From NCBI RefSeq assembly GCF_023973145.1, contig NZ_CP099546.1:1178001-1242000 (forward strand): a stretch of DNA of 64,000 nt, in the 5' to 3' direction. The translations under genes and the position numbers were made by a program. The stretch is from Natronosalvus vescus (GTDB taxonomy: Archaea; Halobacteriota; Halobacteria; Halobacteriales; Natrialbaceae). Below are positions 9,283-19,052 of this stretch, in pieces (position 1 is the stretch's first letter; each line of letters starts with the position of its first letter). Below the pieces are notes generated by a model, which was not told the origin of the DNA, did no database searches, and saw only the letters and a program-made list of their open reading frames with translations.

Positions 9283-10868
9283 TGGCTGACCCGTTCGCGC
9301 TCCCAGAGTGGATGGCGCTCGCGCCACCGCTCACGCTCGCGCTGACGGCACTGGTGTTGTTCGGCTACGACAGCATCAATCCGAAGTCGACGAATCGCCC
9401 CGTCCTCGCGGGCATCGCGGCTGTCGGGGCTCTAGTGTCGCTCGCCGCCGCGGTCTGGTTCATCCTGGCCGGCACGGGTGCCGAAAACGCCGACGCTGGC
9501 TACGACCTGTGGTTCGTCGTCGGCGAGGCCCAGGCCGGCACCGGCGCGATCGACCTCTTCGGCGGCCAGCTGATCGTCGATCAGATGGCGCTGTTCTTCA
9601 TGGTCGTCGTCGCCGTCGTCACCGCGCTGGTGGCGATCGCGAGCTACGACTACATGGCCGGACACACCTACCAGGCCGAGTACTACTCGCTGCTCTTGCT
9701 CGCGGCGACCGGGATGTCGACGATGGCGGCGGCCAACAGCCTCGTCACCATCTTCATCGCGCTCGAGCTCGCCAGCCTGCCGTCGTACGCGCTGGTGGCG
9801 ATCCTCAAGGACAACCGCGGAAGCGTCGAAGCCGGGCTGAAGTACTTCCTGATCGGTGCGCTCTCCTCGGCAATCTTCGTCTACGGGATCAGCCTCGTCT
9901 ACGGTGCCACTGGGCACCTGCAACTCGAGGCCATCGCCGAGACCCTCGCCGCCGGCGAGGCCGATGCCTACGGTGGCATCCTCGGCCTGGGCATCCTGAT
10001 GCTCATCGGTGGCTTCGCGTTCAAGACCGCGAGCGTGCCGTTCCACTTCTGGGCACCAGAGGCCTACGAGGGCGCGCCGGCACCGATCTCGGCGTTCCTC
10101 TCCTCGGCCTCGAAGGCGGCCGGCTTCGTGATCCTCTTCCGGGTTTTCACGACGGCGTTCCCGCTCGAGGTCACGACCGACGTCATCGGTCTCGAGTGGA
10201 CGCACGCGTTCATCATCCTGGCTATCGTCACGATGACGGTCGGGAACTTCGCCGCGGCGACCCAGCAGAACGTCAAGCGGATGCTCGCGTACTCCTCGGT
10301 CGGGCACGCTGGCTACGCGTTGATTGGCCTGGCCGGGCTCACCGTCGACGGCGGTGAACTCGTCCTCGGTGCCGCGATGATGCACCTGCTGGTCTACGGC
10401 TTCATGAACACCGGTGCGTTCCTGTTCGTCGCCCTGGCGGAGTACTGGGGTGTCGGACGCACCTTCGAGGACTACAACGGCCTGGCGACACGGGCACCGA
10501 TCGCCTGTACCGCGCTGGCGATCTTCATGTTCAGCCTCGCCGGCATCCCGCCGTTCGGTGGCTTCTGGAGCAAGTACTTCCTGTTCACGGGGGCGCTCGA
10601 GGCCGCCGCCGTCAACAGTGCGATGCTCGCAGTCGCGGCGGCGCTGGTGATTAACAGCGCACTGTCGCTGTATTACTACTCGCGGCTGGTAAAGGCGGTC
10701 TGGATCAACGACCCAGTTGCGGACTTCGAGCGCGAACTCGCCGGGTCGCCGACGGGGCTGTACGCGGCGATCGTCTTCGCTGCCGTGATGACCGTCGTCC
10801 TGTTGCCCGGGTTCGGCCCGGTCGCCGATCTGGCGATCGATGCGGCGAGTGCGGTTATCGTCTCCTGA
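9282..10868 (+). CDS. nuoN: Complex I antiporter-like subunit NuoN
   Basis: 528 residues, about 14 helices, last gene of the operon. It contains the NuoN form of the antiporter motif, PFHFWAPEAYEGAPAPISAFL, and GIPPFGGFWSKYFLF. The ATG shares one base with the nuoM TGA (TGATG). No nuoE, nuoF or nuoG follows, so the electron donor is not shown by this locus. As in other archaeal complexes of the Fpo/haloarchaeal type, NADH need not be the direct donor. Confidence 0.95.
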   Translation: MADPFALPEWMALAPPLTLALTALVLFGYDSINPKSTNRPVLAGIAAVGALVSLAAAVWFILAGTGAENADAGYDLWFVVGEAQAGTGAIDLFGGQLIVDQMALFFMVVVAVVTALVAIASYDYMAGHTYQAEYYSLLLLAATGMSTMAAANSLVTIFIALELASLPSYALVAILKDNRGSVEAGLKYFLIGALSSAIFVYGISLVYGATGHLQLEAIAETLAAGEADAYGGILGLGILMLIGGFAFKTASVPFHFWAPEAYEGAPAPISAFLSSASKAAGFVILFRVFTTAFPLEVTTDVIGLEWTHAFIILAIVTMTVGNFAAATQQNVKRMLAYSSVGHAGYALIGLAGLTVDGGELVLGAAMMHLLVYGFMNTGAFLFVALAEYWGVGRTFEDYNGLATRAPIACTALAIFMFSLAGIPPFGGFWSKYFLFTGALEAAAVNSAMLAVAAALVINSALSLYYYSRLVKAVWINDPVADFERELAGSPTGLYAAIVFAAVMTVVLLPGFGPVADLAIDAASAVIVS

Positions 10869-10879
10869 GCGTCCTCGAC

Positions 10880-10892
10880 TATCGGCTTTTTT
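10880..10892 (+). terminator. T-run after nuoN, probable transcription end
   Basis: Six T residues (10887-10892) occur 19 bases after the nuoN stop, in otherwise GC-rich sequence. Oligo-T tracts serve as archaeal intrinsic terminators. There is no strong hairpin. The next gene has its own TATA-like box near 11012-11020, supporting an operon end here. Confidence 0.4.
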
Positions 10893-11043
10893 CGCGTATC
10901 GCTCGTGTGCTTTTCCTGCGCTTCTCGCCTGTTCCTCACCTTCGGGATCGGCACTCTGGACTCGAGCCTTGTCCTCACGGCAGGCTTCTCGGATGTGCGA
11001 ACCGACCCGGTAGTTTTTACCCGTTAGGGCGGAAAATCGCGGT

Positions 11044-12603
11044 ATGGTGTCCCGGCTCGTCCTCGGGTGCGGGAGCGTCGGACAACGTGTCGTCGAGCGA
11101 CTGCGAGGACGTACCATCACCGCGGGCTCGAGTGGCGTCTCTCCCTCGGTCGTGGTGGTCACACGAGAAAACGGCGTCGTCGAGACGCTTCGCGAAGAGA
11201 ACGTCCGCGCCCGGTGTGCTGACCCGGCCGATCCCGAAGTGCTCGCGTCCCTCGAGGTGCCGGACGTCGTGTTCGTCGCCAGCGACTCGGTCTGGGAGAA
11301 CCGACAGATCCTCGAGGCTGCCCGGGACGCGTTTCCGGACGCGATCACCGTCGCGTATCTGCCGGTTGACGCCGAATCTGTCTCCGACGGGGCGACAGCT
11401 GAACAGTCGGACGATCGACGGGCCATACACGACCTCGCGACGACGGTCGTCGATTCCCGGCGGGCGCTCACGACCTGGCTTCTCGAGCGGACGACCCATC
11501 CAGTGGCACAGAAGGCAATCGATCTCCGAACCCGACTGGCGCGTATCGACGGGACGCTTGCCGTCGTCGCTCATGACAACCCGGATCCGGACGCGATCGC
11601 GAGCGCGGTCGCGTTACGGACACTTGCAGAGTCGATGGGCGTCGATGCCGTTGCCTGCTACTACGGCGAGATTTCCCACCAGGAGAATCGAGCGATGATC
11701 AACCTCCTCGATCTCGAGTTGCGGACGCTCGATCCCGACGAGCCCCTGGGTGAGTTCGATGCGTTTGCACTGGTCGACCACTCTCGCCCCGGCGTGAACG
11801 ATCAGTTGCCGGCGGATCTGGCGATCGACATTGTCATCGACCATCACCCGCCACGCGGGCCGGTTCCGGGGGAGTTCTACGACCTTCGGGAGGGCGTCGG
11901 CGCGACGAGTACGATCATGGCCGGCCACCTCGACCGCTTCGGCCTCGAGATCGATTCCCAGATCGCAACCGCATTACTGTACGGCATCCGTGTCGATACC
12001 AACGATTTTCGCCGCGAACTGTCACAGGCGGATTTCGAGGCCGCAGCACTGCTCTGGCCCCGGGTCGATTTCACGACGCTCTCCCGAATCGAACAACCGA
12101 CGATCGAAGGTGATACGCTCGAGACCGTTGCGCGGGCGATCAAGAATCGCACGCAGCGTGGATCGGTCGTCGCCTCGAGCGCAGGCGAGATCACCGATCG
12201 AGACGCACTTCCCCAGGCGGCCGAGAAACTGCTCTCGATGGAGGGCGTCGATACGACGCTGGTGTTCGGGTTCCGCGAGGAGATGGTGTACGTCTCCGCG
12301 CGAGCCCGTGCCAGCGATATCGACGTCGGCGAGACGCTTCGGGATGCATTCGACCAGATCGGGAGCGCGGGCGGTCATGCCGACATGGCGGGTGCCCAAC
12401 TCGAGATGGGGATCCTGGCCGAGACGGACGACGCCGAGGAGCGCGAGTCGATTCTGAGCGTCGTCGAGGAGGTGATCACCGATCGCTTTTTCGAGGCAAT
12501 CGGCACCCGTCCGGGGACGCCGGTCGGCGTGTACAGCCAGACCAGCGCCATGTTGTTTGGCTCGACCCCTGCTGGTGAGTCGGATGAGGACACGCTCGAG
12601 TAA
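11044..12603 (+). CDS. TrkA-N/DHH family phosphoesterase
   Basis: 519 residues in three parts. Residues 1-120 form a nucleotide-binding fold starting LVLGCGSVGQRVVERL, a G-x-G-x-x-G motif of TrkA-N type. From about 175 a DHH domain follows, with AHDNPDPDAIAS, ALVDHSRPG and the DHH triad itself in IVIDHHPP, all manganese-binding motifs. The C terminus carries a DHHA1-like end with GGHADMAGAQ. Related proteins cleave cyclic dinucleotides, oligonucleotides or pyrophosphate; the substrate cannot be read from the sequence. A TTTTTACC box about 25 bases before the ATG suggests a leaderless transcript. The TrkA-N/DHH fusion is known in haloarchaea and could link the activity to a nucleotide signal. 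Confidence 0.85.
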   Translation: MVSRLVLGCGSVGQRVVERLRGRTITAGSSGVSPSVVVVTRENGVVETLREENVRARCADPADPEVLASLEVPDVVFVASDSVWENRQILEAARDAFPDAITVAYLPVDAESVSDGATAEQSDDRRAIHDLATTVVDSRRALTTWLLERTTHPVAQKAIDLRTRLARIDGTLAVVAHDNPDPDAIASAVALRTLAESMGVDAVACYYGEISHQENRAMINLLDLELRTLDPDEPLGEFDAFALVDHSRPGVNDQLPADLAIDIVIDHHPPRGPVPGEFYDLREGVGATSTIMAGHLDRFGLEIDSQIATALLYGIRVDTNDFRRELSQADFEAAALLWPRVDFTTLSRIEQPTIEGDTLETVARAIKNRTQRGSVVASSAGEITDRDALPQAAEKLLSMEGVDTTLVFGFREEMVYVSARARASDIDVGETLRDAFDQIGSAGGHADMAGAQLEMGILAETDDAEERESILSVVEEVITDRFFEAIGTRPGTPVGVYSQTSAMLFGSTPAGESDEDTLE

Positions 12604-12682
12604 CCTGCGAAGGAGCGGACAGGTCGGTCGCTGTGATACAGAGAGGGCAGCGTTTTTGCCGACCGCTCCCGAGCGTACTGGT

Positions 12683-13477
12683 ATGCCGATTCCCGCCGAC
12701 GGAAAACCTCGGGTCAAAGACTACATGACACGCGACGTGGTAACGGTGTCACCCGATGCAACCGTCGAGTCAGTGGCAACGCGGATCGCCGAGAGCGACG
12801 AACATAGCGGTTTTCCCGTCTGTGATCGCCGTCGAGTCGAGGGGTTCGTAAGCGCTCGCGACCTGCTTCTGGCCGATGACGACGATCCGATCTTTCGGGT
12901 TATGTCACAGGAGTTGATAGTTTCTCACCCGGATATGAAGGTAACCGATGCCGCCCGCGTCATCCTCCGATCGGGGATTCAGAAACTGCCCGTCGTCGAC
13001 GATGCCGGCAACCTCGTCGGAATCATCTCCAATGCGGACGTGATCCGCAGCCAGATCGAACGGGCGACCCCGGAGAAAGTGGGGAAACTGATGCGAACGC
13101 TCGAGAACATTCACGACGTCTCCTTGCGGCAGGATCGACGGATGATCTCGTTGCTCGAGTTGACGCCGACTCAGGGGCGAGTGTACGCGGACGAACTCGA
13201 GGGGCGGAAGTACGAACTCGAACGAGGACTGGCCGAACCGCTCGTAATCATCGATAACGCTGGCACCTTGCTCTTAGCCGACGGCCACCACCGGGTGCTG
13301 GCGGCGAACCAACTCGACATCGAAGAGATGGACGCCTACGTTATCGTGATCGATCACGAACTCGATCTAGGCATGGCCAAAACCGCAGCAAAGGAGGGAC
13401 TCGAGCGGATTACCGACATCGAGGTGGTCGATTACGCGAAACATCCGCTGGTGGAGACGACGAAGCGGTTTCAGTGA
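12683..13477 (+). CDS. Two-CBS-domain protein with ParB/SerK-like domain
   Basis: 264 residues from ATG 12683; the longer frame from 12557 runs back into the previous gene. Residues 1-125 form a CBS pair (VKDYMTRDVVTVSPDATV, then LPVVDDAGNLVGIISNADV), which usually binds adenine nucleotides. The C-terminal half contains ADGHHRVLAANQL, the D-G-x-H-R motif of the ParB/sulfiredoxin superfamily, also found in the archaeal ADP-dependent serine kinase SerK. It could therefore be a nucleotide-regulated kinase or nuclease rather than a partition protein; annotation pipelines often call it ParB. A GTTTTTGCC box precedes the start. Confidence 0.75.
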   Translation: MPIPADGKPRVKDYMTRDVVTVSPDATVESVATRIAESDEHSGFPVCDRRRVEGFVSARDLLLADDDDPIFRVMSQELIVSHPDMKVTDAARVILRSGIQKLPVVDDAGNLVGIISNADVIRSQIERATPEKVGKLMRTLENIHDVSLRQDRRMISLLELTPTQGRVYADELEGRKYELERGLAEPLVIIDNAGTLLLADGHHRVLAANQLDIEEMDAYVIVIDHELDLGMAKTAAKEGLERITDIEVVDYAKHPLVETTKRFQ

Positions 13478-13569
13478 TCGGCGGGGACTCGGACTGGAGG
13501 TTCCTCGGGGGACGAATGTCCGAGACGAAACCCCCTACGTCTATGTCGACTCCGTCCACGTCATCGCGT

Positions 13570-14025
13570 ATGGCCGACCAGAGCGTCGACGACATCGGTA
13601 GTTCCGACACAGCGTCACGCGCGAACGCGCACGCACAGGCGTCCGTTCGCGGCTTGATCGAGGACGACGGGCGCTATCTCGTGTTGAAACACGACATGCC
13701 TTCTGGGCCGATCTGGGGCGTTCCCGGCGGTCGGGCGACCGTCGGGGAGAACCCCCGAGCGGCCGTCGCCCGAGAAGTGTTCGAGGAGACACGTCTCGAG
13801 GTCGACGTCGGTGATCCGCTCGAGGCGTTTTCGTACACCTGGGCTGGGGGTGAGAAGGGCGTCGTCTCGGTGATCTTCGAGTGCACCTGCGTTGGCGGCG
13901 ACCTCGACATCGAGGCGAACACCGATTCCAGCGAACCGATTACCGCTGCTCGGTGGCTCGAGCCCGACGCCGTCGATGACGTGCCGATGGAAGGGGCGCT
14001 TCGTCGGTTGATCCGGAATCGGTAG
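13570..14025 (+). CDS. Nudix hydrolase
   Basis: 151 residues. The Nudix box starts at GGRATVGENP and continues to REVFEETRLEV, matching G-x5-E-x7-REUxEE; the usual glycine after EE is replaced (ETRL). Nudix enzymes hydrolyse nucleoside diphosphates linked to another group; substrate unknown here. ATG 13570 was chosen because the 32 residues upstream are Ser/Thr-rich and motif-less. Other in-frame ATGs at 13516 and 13543 are possible. The gene converges on the lipoprotein gene downstream. Confidence 0.85.
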   Translation: MADQSVDDIGSSDTASRANAHAQASVRGLIEDDGRYLVLKHDMPSGPIWGVPGGRATVGENPRAAVAREVFEETRLEVDVGDPLEAFSYTWAGGEKGVVSVIFECTCVGGDLDIEANTDSSEPITAARWLEPDAVDDVPMEGALRRLIRNR

Positions 14026-14131
14026 TCGATTGGAAAACAGACCCCATCACGAAAGAGGGTCGTGGCCGACCACTGGCAAGAACTACCGCGAGGCCGGCTC
14101 TGTTTCGACGGACACGGCACCCAGCGGCTGG

Positions 14132-15265
14132 CTACCCTGATCCGTACACGAGCACCGTCTCGGTGTCGCTATCATCTGCCGACTCGATTATCACCGGAAA
14201 CTCCTGATTGCGCTCGATCGAGGCGGTTTCGTACCCCAGCCGAACGTTGTCAGCTACGCCTCCATCCAGGTCGACCGTCGTTCGGTCGACGACCTCCGGG
14301 TCGTGGCCCACGAGCAAGCGAATCTCCTGACTGCCGTCGACGTCACTCACGTTTCGAATCTCGGCCGTCACCTCGAGGTACTCTCCGGTGTCGACGGGTG
14401 CGGTGGTGTCGAGGATCTCGATCACGACCCGTGCGTCGACGTTTTCGACCTCGATCTCCTCGAGGCAGGTGCTCGCGTCTGGATTCTCGTGAGTAATCCC
14501 CGCGACTGCCGCGTCGTCAGGGTCGGTCGTCACGCCCGTGATGACGGTGCCGTCCGAGCCGTACTCCGGGATCGTGACGACGATGTCGTCGCTCCCGACC
14601 GCGACGTCTCGACTATCGCCGAGTTCCAGCACGACCGTGCCCGAAAACGGTGCCTCGACGTCCCGACCGAAGGTAACGCCGTCCTCGAGGTGCGTGTTCC
14701 CGTAGAGGCCGTCGTCGTAGAAGCCGGTACTCGCATACACCACGTCGTCGTCGTTGAACGACCCGGTAACCTCCGCTCGAGCACACCCGTCGAACTGAAC
14801 GGTCGGGTCGCCGTCGTGGGCAGAGCCGTTTTCGTCGTCGCTCTCTTCGCCGTCACCGTCCGCTTCATCTTCATCATCGTCCGCTCCATCGACGTCACCT
14901 TCTGCAGACTCCTCATCGTCGTCGCCATCCTCGCGGTCGTCACGCTCGTCGCTCCCATCGGCCTCGCGGTCGTCACGCTCGCCGTCTTCAGCCGACTGGT
15001 CGTCCCCCTTCGAGTCCTCGCTCGAACCGTCGTCCACCGACTCAGTGTCGTCGCCCACGTCCTCGTCCTCGAGTTCGAACTCGTCGTCGCCACCCTGCTC
15101 AGCGTCCGCGTCGAGACAGCCGGCAACCAGCATGAGACCGCCCACAGTCCCCGCGCCGCCGATTCCAGCGAGAAGCCCCCGACGCGTCTGGCACGCGCTG
15201 GCGTGTTGATTTTCGATCCCGTCGTCGCTCGCTCGACCGTCGGTATCGGCTTCCTCGAGCGTCAC
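14132..15265 (-). CDS. Acidic Tat lipoprotein, function unknown
   Basis: 377 residues from a GTG start at 15265 that lies just downstream of an AT-rich box (TTAACCCTTTTA region); no ATG is available in frame. About residue 30 is a twin-arginine signal, TRRGLLAGIGGAG, ending in the lipobox VAGC, so the protein is probably exported folded and lipid-anchored. Residues about 55-160 are almost entirely Asp, Glu, Ser and Gly, a flexible linker that should hold the C-terminal domain away from the membrane. The C-terminal half looks like beta-sandwich repeats (DDIVVTIPEYGSDG, LEVTAEIRNVSD). The last part resembles extracellular CARDB-like domains. No enzyme motif seen. Confidence 0.75.
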   Translation of the reverse strand: MTLEEADTDGRASDDGIENQHASACQTRRGLLAGIGGAGTVGGLMLVAGCLDADAEQGGDDEFELEDEDVGDDTESVDDGSSEDSKGDDQSAEDGERDDREADGSDERDDREDGDDDEESAEGDVDGADDDEDEADGDGEESDDENGSAHDGDPTVQFDGCARAEVTGSFNDDDVVYASTGFYDDGLYGNTHLEDGVTFGRDVEAPFSGTVVLELGDSRDVAVGSDDIVVTIPEYGSDGTVITGVTTDPDDAAVAGITHENPDASTCLEEIEVENVDARVVIEILDTTAPVDTGEYLEVTAEIRNVSDVDGSQEIRLLVGHDPEVVDRTTVDLDGGVADNVRLGYETASIERNQEFPVIIESADDSDTETVLVYGSG

Positions 15266-15484
15266 AGCCCACCAGACACTGATGTCGCTAAAAGGGTTAA
15301 TTGATGAGATCCGAACCAAACGTGTCACAAGATAGGATTGCTCGCATCCCTCGGGCAGTGGCTGCCGTACCCCGATCGCAGTTACCCACCTATCAGCTCG
15401 AGATCCAGTACGTCGAAAACGAGAGCGCAACAGTCGGTCGAAAACGAGAACAACAGACGGTCGAATACGGCCTGTGCGTTCCGG

Positions 15485-17458
15485 TTACTTCCCTTCGAAT
15501 TCGGGGTCGCGGTCGGACTGGAAGGCCGACAGCCCCTCCCAGAGGTCGTCCGTCGTGAACAGGTGGCCGAACGAACTCGCCTCGAGTGCCAGCCCGGCGT
15601 CTGTGTCGTCGCGGCCGGCCAGCATGGCGCGCTTGGAGAACTCCATCGCGATCGGTGGGCCGGCGGCGAGGTCACGGGCGAATTCCCACGCCCGATCCTC
15701 GAACTCCTCGGTGGACACGACCTCGTTCACGAAGCCGTAGTCGTACATCGTCTCCGGCTCGTAGTCGTTTCTCGCGGTGAAGATGATCTCCTTGGCTCGC
15801 CCCTCGCCGACGACGTGTTTCAGGCGCTGGGTGCCGCCCCAGCCGGGGATGAGCCCGAGGTTGTGTTCGGGCTGGCCGAACTGCGAGCGCTCGCTGGCGA
15901 TTCGCATGTCGGCGCAGGTGGCCAGTTCCATCCCGCCGCCGAGGCAGTAGCCGTCGATCGCGGCGAGGACGGGCATCGGGATCTCCTCGAGGCGACCGAA
16001 CACGCGCTGGCCGAGCCGGGAGAGATCCGCGGCTTCGATACCGCTCCCTGCCGCGGCCGTGGAGGCGTCGAAACCGGCCGAGAACGCGCGGTCTTCGGCA
16101 CCAGTGAGCAAGATCGCGCGAACGTCCTCGTCGTCGACGAGCGAGTCGAGCGCGTCGTCGATCTCGTTGATCATATCGGTCGTGATCGTGTTCATGCGGT
16201 GTGGCCGATCGATGACGAGATTGGCCACGCGTCCGTCGATCTCGACCGCGATATCCTCGTAGTCGTAGCCGTCGGTCTCTTCGTCGTCATCGTCGCCGTA
16301 AAAGTTCCCCTCGTCGGCGAAGGTTCGGAGCGCCTCGGATGGCTCGTGTCGCGCCGCATCCGTTTTCTCGTAGGCGTCCTCGAGCGCCTCGAGCAGCTCC
16401 GAGAGGCCGCGACCGTCGGCCATCTTCGCGGGGCCGTCCGGGAAGCCCGCGCCGAGTTTCATCGCCTCGTCGATGGCGTCGGGGCCGGCGACGTCGTCGT
16501 CGATCAGCTGGGCGACCTCGTCGGCCATCACGGCGAGCAAGCGGTCGGCGATCCACTCTTTCCCTTCGTCGGTCGGGATCTGGACGCCGTCACCGTCCTC
16601 GTAGTCGTAGACGCCCTTGCCGGTCTTCTTCCCGAGTTCCTCCGCCTCGACTTTCTCCTCGGTCATCGGACATGGGGCGTACGCGTCGCCGAGAGTCTCG
16701 TGCATGTACTCCTGGACGTGCAGGCCCACGTCGAGGCCGACCTGGTCGGTGAGTTCGAACAGCCCCATCGGGAGTCCCATATCGAACTTCGCCGTCGAGT
16801 CGATTTCCGCGACGGTGGCCTCGTCCTCGTAGACCATCCACGCCGCTTCGTTCATCAGCGGGACGAGGACGCGGTTCACGATGAACCCCGGACTGTCCTT
16901 GTGGACGCGGACGGGCGATTTGTCGACGTCTTCGGCGAGGGCCTCGATCACGTCGAGGGTCTCCTCGTCGGTGTGTGCCCCCGAAATAACCTCGACCAGC
17001 GGCATCCGAATCGGCGGATTGAAGAAGTGCATTCCGCAAAAGCGCTCGGGGCGGTCGGTAACCTCCGAGAGTTCGGTGATCGAGAGACTCGAGGTGTTCG
17101 TCGCGAAGATGGCGTGGTCGGGGGCGTACTGCTCCACCTCACCGTAGACCTCCTTTTTGATGTCCATCTTCTCGGGAACGGCCTCGATGACGACGTCGAC
17201 GTCGGCGACTGCCTCCTCGACGTCGACCAGCGGCGTGATGCGCTCGAGCGTCGCGTCCGCGAGATCGTCGCTAATCTGATCTTTTTCGGCGAGTTTGCCG
17301 ACCGACCACTCGATCTGCTCGTAGCCGTTCCGGACGAACTCCTCGTTGATGTCCCGCAGGGTCACGTCGTAGCCCGCGAGTGCGGCCACTTCCGCGATAC
17401 CGTGGCCCATGTTCCCCGCTCCGAGAACTGCGATGGTGTTGATATCCTCCAGTTCCAT
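15485..17458 (-). CDS. Fused 3-hydroxyacyl-CoA dehydrogenase / enoyl-CoA hydratase
   Basis: 657 residues. The N-terminal half is an NAD-dependent 3-hydroxyacyl-CoA dehydrogenase with [10 protein letters not shown] at residues 10-19 and the GMHFFNPP segment containing the catalytic histidine. From about residue 400 a crotonase domain follows: [12 protein letters not shown] and [11 protein letters not shown] form the oxyanion hole, and the two catalytic glutamates are present in GGGMELA and FGQPEHNLG. It performs hydration and oxidation in beta-oxidation. Domain order is opposite to bacterial FadB and like archaeal fusions. ATG 17458 (MELEDINTI) was chosen over 17512 because the upstream residues are not conserved. 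The acyl-CoA dehydrogenase gene is divergent, 109 bases away. Confidence 0.92.
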   Translation of the reverse strand: MELEDINTIAVLGAGNMGHGIAEVAALAGYDVTLRDINEEFVRNGYEQIEWSVGKLAEKDQISDDLADATLERITPLVDVEEAVADVDVVIEAVPEKMDIKKEVYGEVEQYAPDHAIFATNTSSLSITELSEVTDRPERFCGMHFFNPPIRMPLVEVISGAHTDEETLDVIEALAEDVDKSPVRVHKDSPGFIVNRVLVPLMNEAAWMVYEDEATVAEIDSTAKFDMGLPMGLFELTDQVGLDVGLHVQEYMHETLGDAYAPCPMTEEKVEAEELGKKTGKGVYDYEDGDGVQIPTDEGKEWIADRLLAVMADEVAQLIDDDVAGPDAIDEAMKLGAGFPDGPAKMADGRGLSELLEALEDAYEKTDAARHEPSEALRTFADEGNFYGDDDDEETDGYDYEDIAVEIDGRVANLVIDRPHRMNTITTDMINEIDDALDSLVDDEDVRAILLTGAEDRAFSAGFDASTAAAGSGIEAADLSRLGQRVFGRLEEIPMPVLAAIDGYCLGGGMELATCADMRIASERSQFGQPEHNLGLIPGWGGTQRLKHVVGEGRAKEIIFTARNDYEPETMYDYGFVNEVVSTEEFEDRAWEFARDLAAGPPIAMEFSKRAMLAGRDDTDAGLALEASSFGHLFTTDDLWEGLSAFQSDRDPEFEGK

Positions 17459-17567
17459 GGGAACGTATGCGTTTGCAACCGGTTTCAACGTTTCCCTCTC
17501 GACAGGTGACAACTGTTCTCGAGTTTACTACCGGTTACAAAGTTCTTTATCGTTCAGGACAGAATCA

Positions 17568-18725
17568 ATGGCTATGGACTTTGGACTCTCCGACGAACAA
17601 CAACAGATCCGCGAGGAAGTGAAACGCTTCGCCGAAAACGAGATCGAACCCGTTGCTACCGAGTACGACGTCGAGGAAAAGTATCCCCACGAGGTCGTCG
17701 AAAAGGCCGCAGAGATGGGGCTAACCGGCGCCTACATCCCGATGGAGTACGGCGGCGCGGGCTACTCGATTCTCGACACGGCCATCATCACCGAGGAGCT
17801 GTTCGCCTACGATCCCGGCATCGCGCTCTCGATCGTCGCCACCTCCTTCGGCTGTGAGGCGATCATGAACTTCGGAACCGAGGAACAGAAAGAGGAGTTC
17901 CTCGAGCCCGTGGCGATGGGCGAAGCCATCTCTGGGGCCGCGATTTCTGAACCCGACACCGGTTCGGACGTCTCTTCCGTCTCCACGCGCGCCGAGAAAG
18001 ATGGCGACGAGTGGGTGCTCAACGGCACCAAAATGTGGATCACTAACGGCACCGTCGCGGACTTCCTCGTCGTCCTCACGAAGACCGACCCTGACGCCGA
18101 GGGTCGTTACAACGGCTTCAGCCAGTTCATCGTCGAGACCGATCGCGACGGCGTCTCGACCGAGAAGATCACCGGCAAGCTCGGGATCCGCGCCTCGGAC
18201 ACCGCCGAAGTCATCCTCGACGACGTGCACGTCCCCGAGGAAAACCTCGTCGGCACCAAAGACGCCGCCTTCCTCCAGCAGATGCAGTTCTTCGACGAGA
18301 CCCGGACGGCCGTCGCCGCCCAGGGCGTCGGTATCGCGAAGGGAGCGACCGAGGCCGCACTCGAGTACGCCCAGGATCGCGAGCAGTTCGGCCGCTCGAT
18401 TTCGGAGTTCCAGGCCATCCAGCACAAACTCGCCGACATGGCGACCAAGACCGAGGCCGCCCGCAACCTCACCTACAAGGCGGCCTGGAAGGTCGATCAG
18501 GGCGAGGACGTCACCCAGCTGGCCTCGATGGCCAAGGAGTACGCCTCCCGGATCGCCGTCGACGTCGCCGACGAGGCCGTCCAGATCCACGGCGGCGCCG
18601 GCTACGTGAACGACTTCCCGGTCGAACGCCTCTACCGCGACGCCAAGATCACCCAGATCTACGAGGGCACGACGGAGATCCAGAAGAACATCATTGCTCG
18701 GGAGATGCTCGGGAAGGGTTTCTAA
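17568..18725 (+). CDS. Acyl-CoA dehydrogenase
   Basis: 385 residues, the usual length. Family signatures: [13 protein letters not shown] (flavin and substrate loop), GNLV-like VPEENLVGT, and the C-terminal [18 protein letters not shown], which holds the flavin adenine contacts. It catalyses the FAD-dependent first oxidation of beta-oxidation, matching the hydratase/dehydrogenase encoded divergently next to it. ATG 17568 (MAMDFGLS) or 17574 (MDFGLS) both fit; a CTTTAT box at about 17545-17550 places the transcript start at or next to 17568, so the message may be leaderless. Chain-length preference unknown. Confidence 0.93.
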   Translation: MAMDFGLSDEQQQIREEVKRFAENEIEPVATEYDVEEKYPHEVVEKAAEMGLTGAYIPMEYGGAGYSILDTAIITEELFAYDPGIALSIVATSFGCEAIMNFGTEEQKEEFLEPVAMGEAISGAAISEPDTGSDVSSVSTRAEKDGDEWVLNGTKMWITNGTVADFLVVLTKTDPDAEGRYNGFSQFIVETDRDGVSTEKITGKLGIRASDTAEVILDDVHVPEENLVGTKDAAFLQQMQFFDETRTAVAAQGVGIAKGATEAALEYAQDREQFGRSISEFQAIQHKLADMATKTEAARNLTYKAAWKVDQGEDVTQLASMAKEYASRIAVDVADEAVQIHGGAGYVNDFPVERLYRDAKITQIYEGTTEIQKNIIAREMLGKGF

Positions 18726-19052
18726 CCACCTTTTATTCTGCAGTCTGCTCCGCTGACGGCTCCGCCACACAGCGGAGCGTCCTTCGATAAAAGCTGGGCC
18801 AAAAGCACTCCTCCCTCCGTTCCGGACGCGCTGCGTCCTCCACGTTGGTCGTCGGCCCGTGAGCTTAGCTCGCGGTGAGTGACTGGTCGGCAGCCTGCCT
18901 TCCCCCGGGAGCGTGCGCCTCTCGCTGTCGCTTGAGACGCGCGCTCGGCCATATGTTTGGTTTTCGGGTCTCGTGGGGTCTCGTGGTGTCTCGTTGGATT
19001 TAGTGACTCGAGCACGTTCGTTGATGTGGTGTTCCTCGAGGCGAACGAACAC
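18726..19052. other. Non-coding stretch with hairpin and short tandem repeat
   Basis: 327 bases with no convincing gene. It holds a perfect 9-bp inverted repeat, GCTCCGCTG at 18747-18755 and CAGCGGAGC at 18770-18778, just after the acyl-CoA dehydrogenase. It also holds three near-identical 10-base units of GTCTCGTGG type at about 18968-18997. The hairpin may help end transcription. The frame on the minus strand has repeats and Arg/Ser/Ala-rich composition unlike neighbouring proteins. Confidence 0.5.

Noticed and set aside
14303-15304. Plus-strand frame of 333 codons opposite the acidic lipoprotein
   Set aside because: It is the antisense shadow of the Asp/Glu linker (Val-rich runs); the minus frame has the Tat signal and lipobox.
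15338-17509. 723-codon plus-strand frame opposite the hydroxyacyl-CoA dehydrogenase gene
   Set aside because: High-GC shadow frame; the minus-strand protein has complete catalytic motifs of two enzymes.
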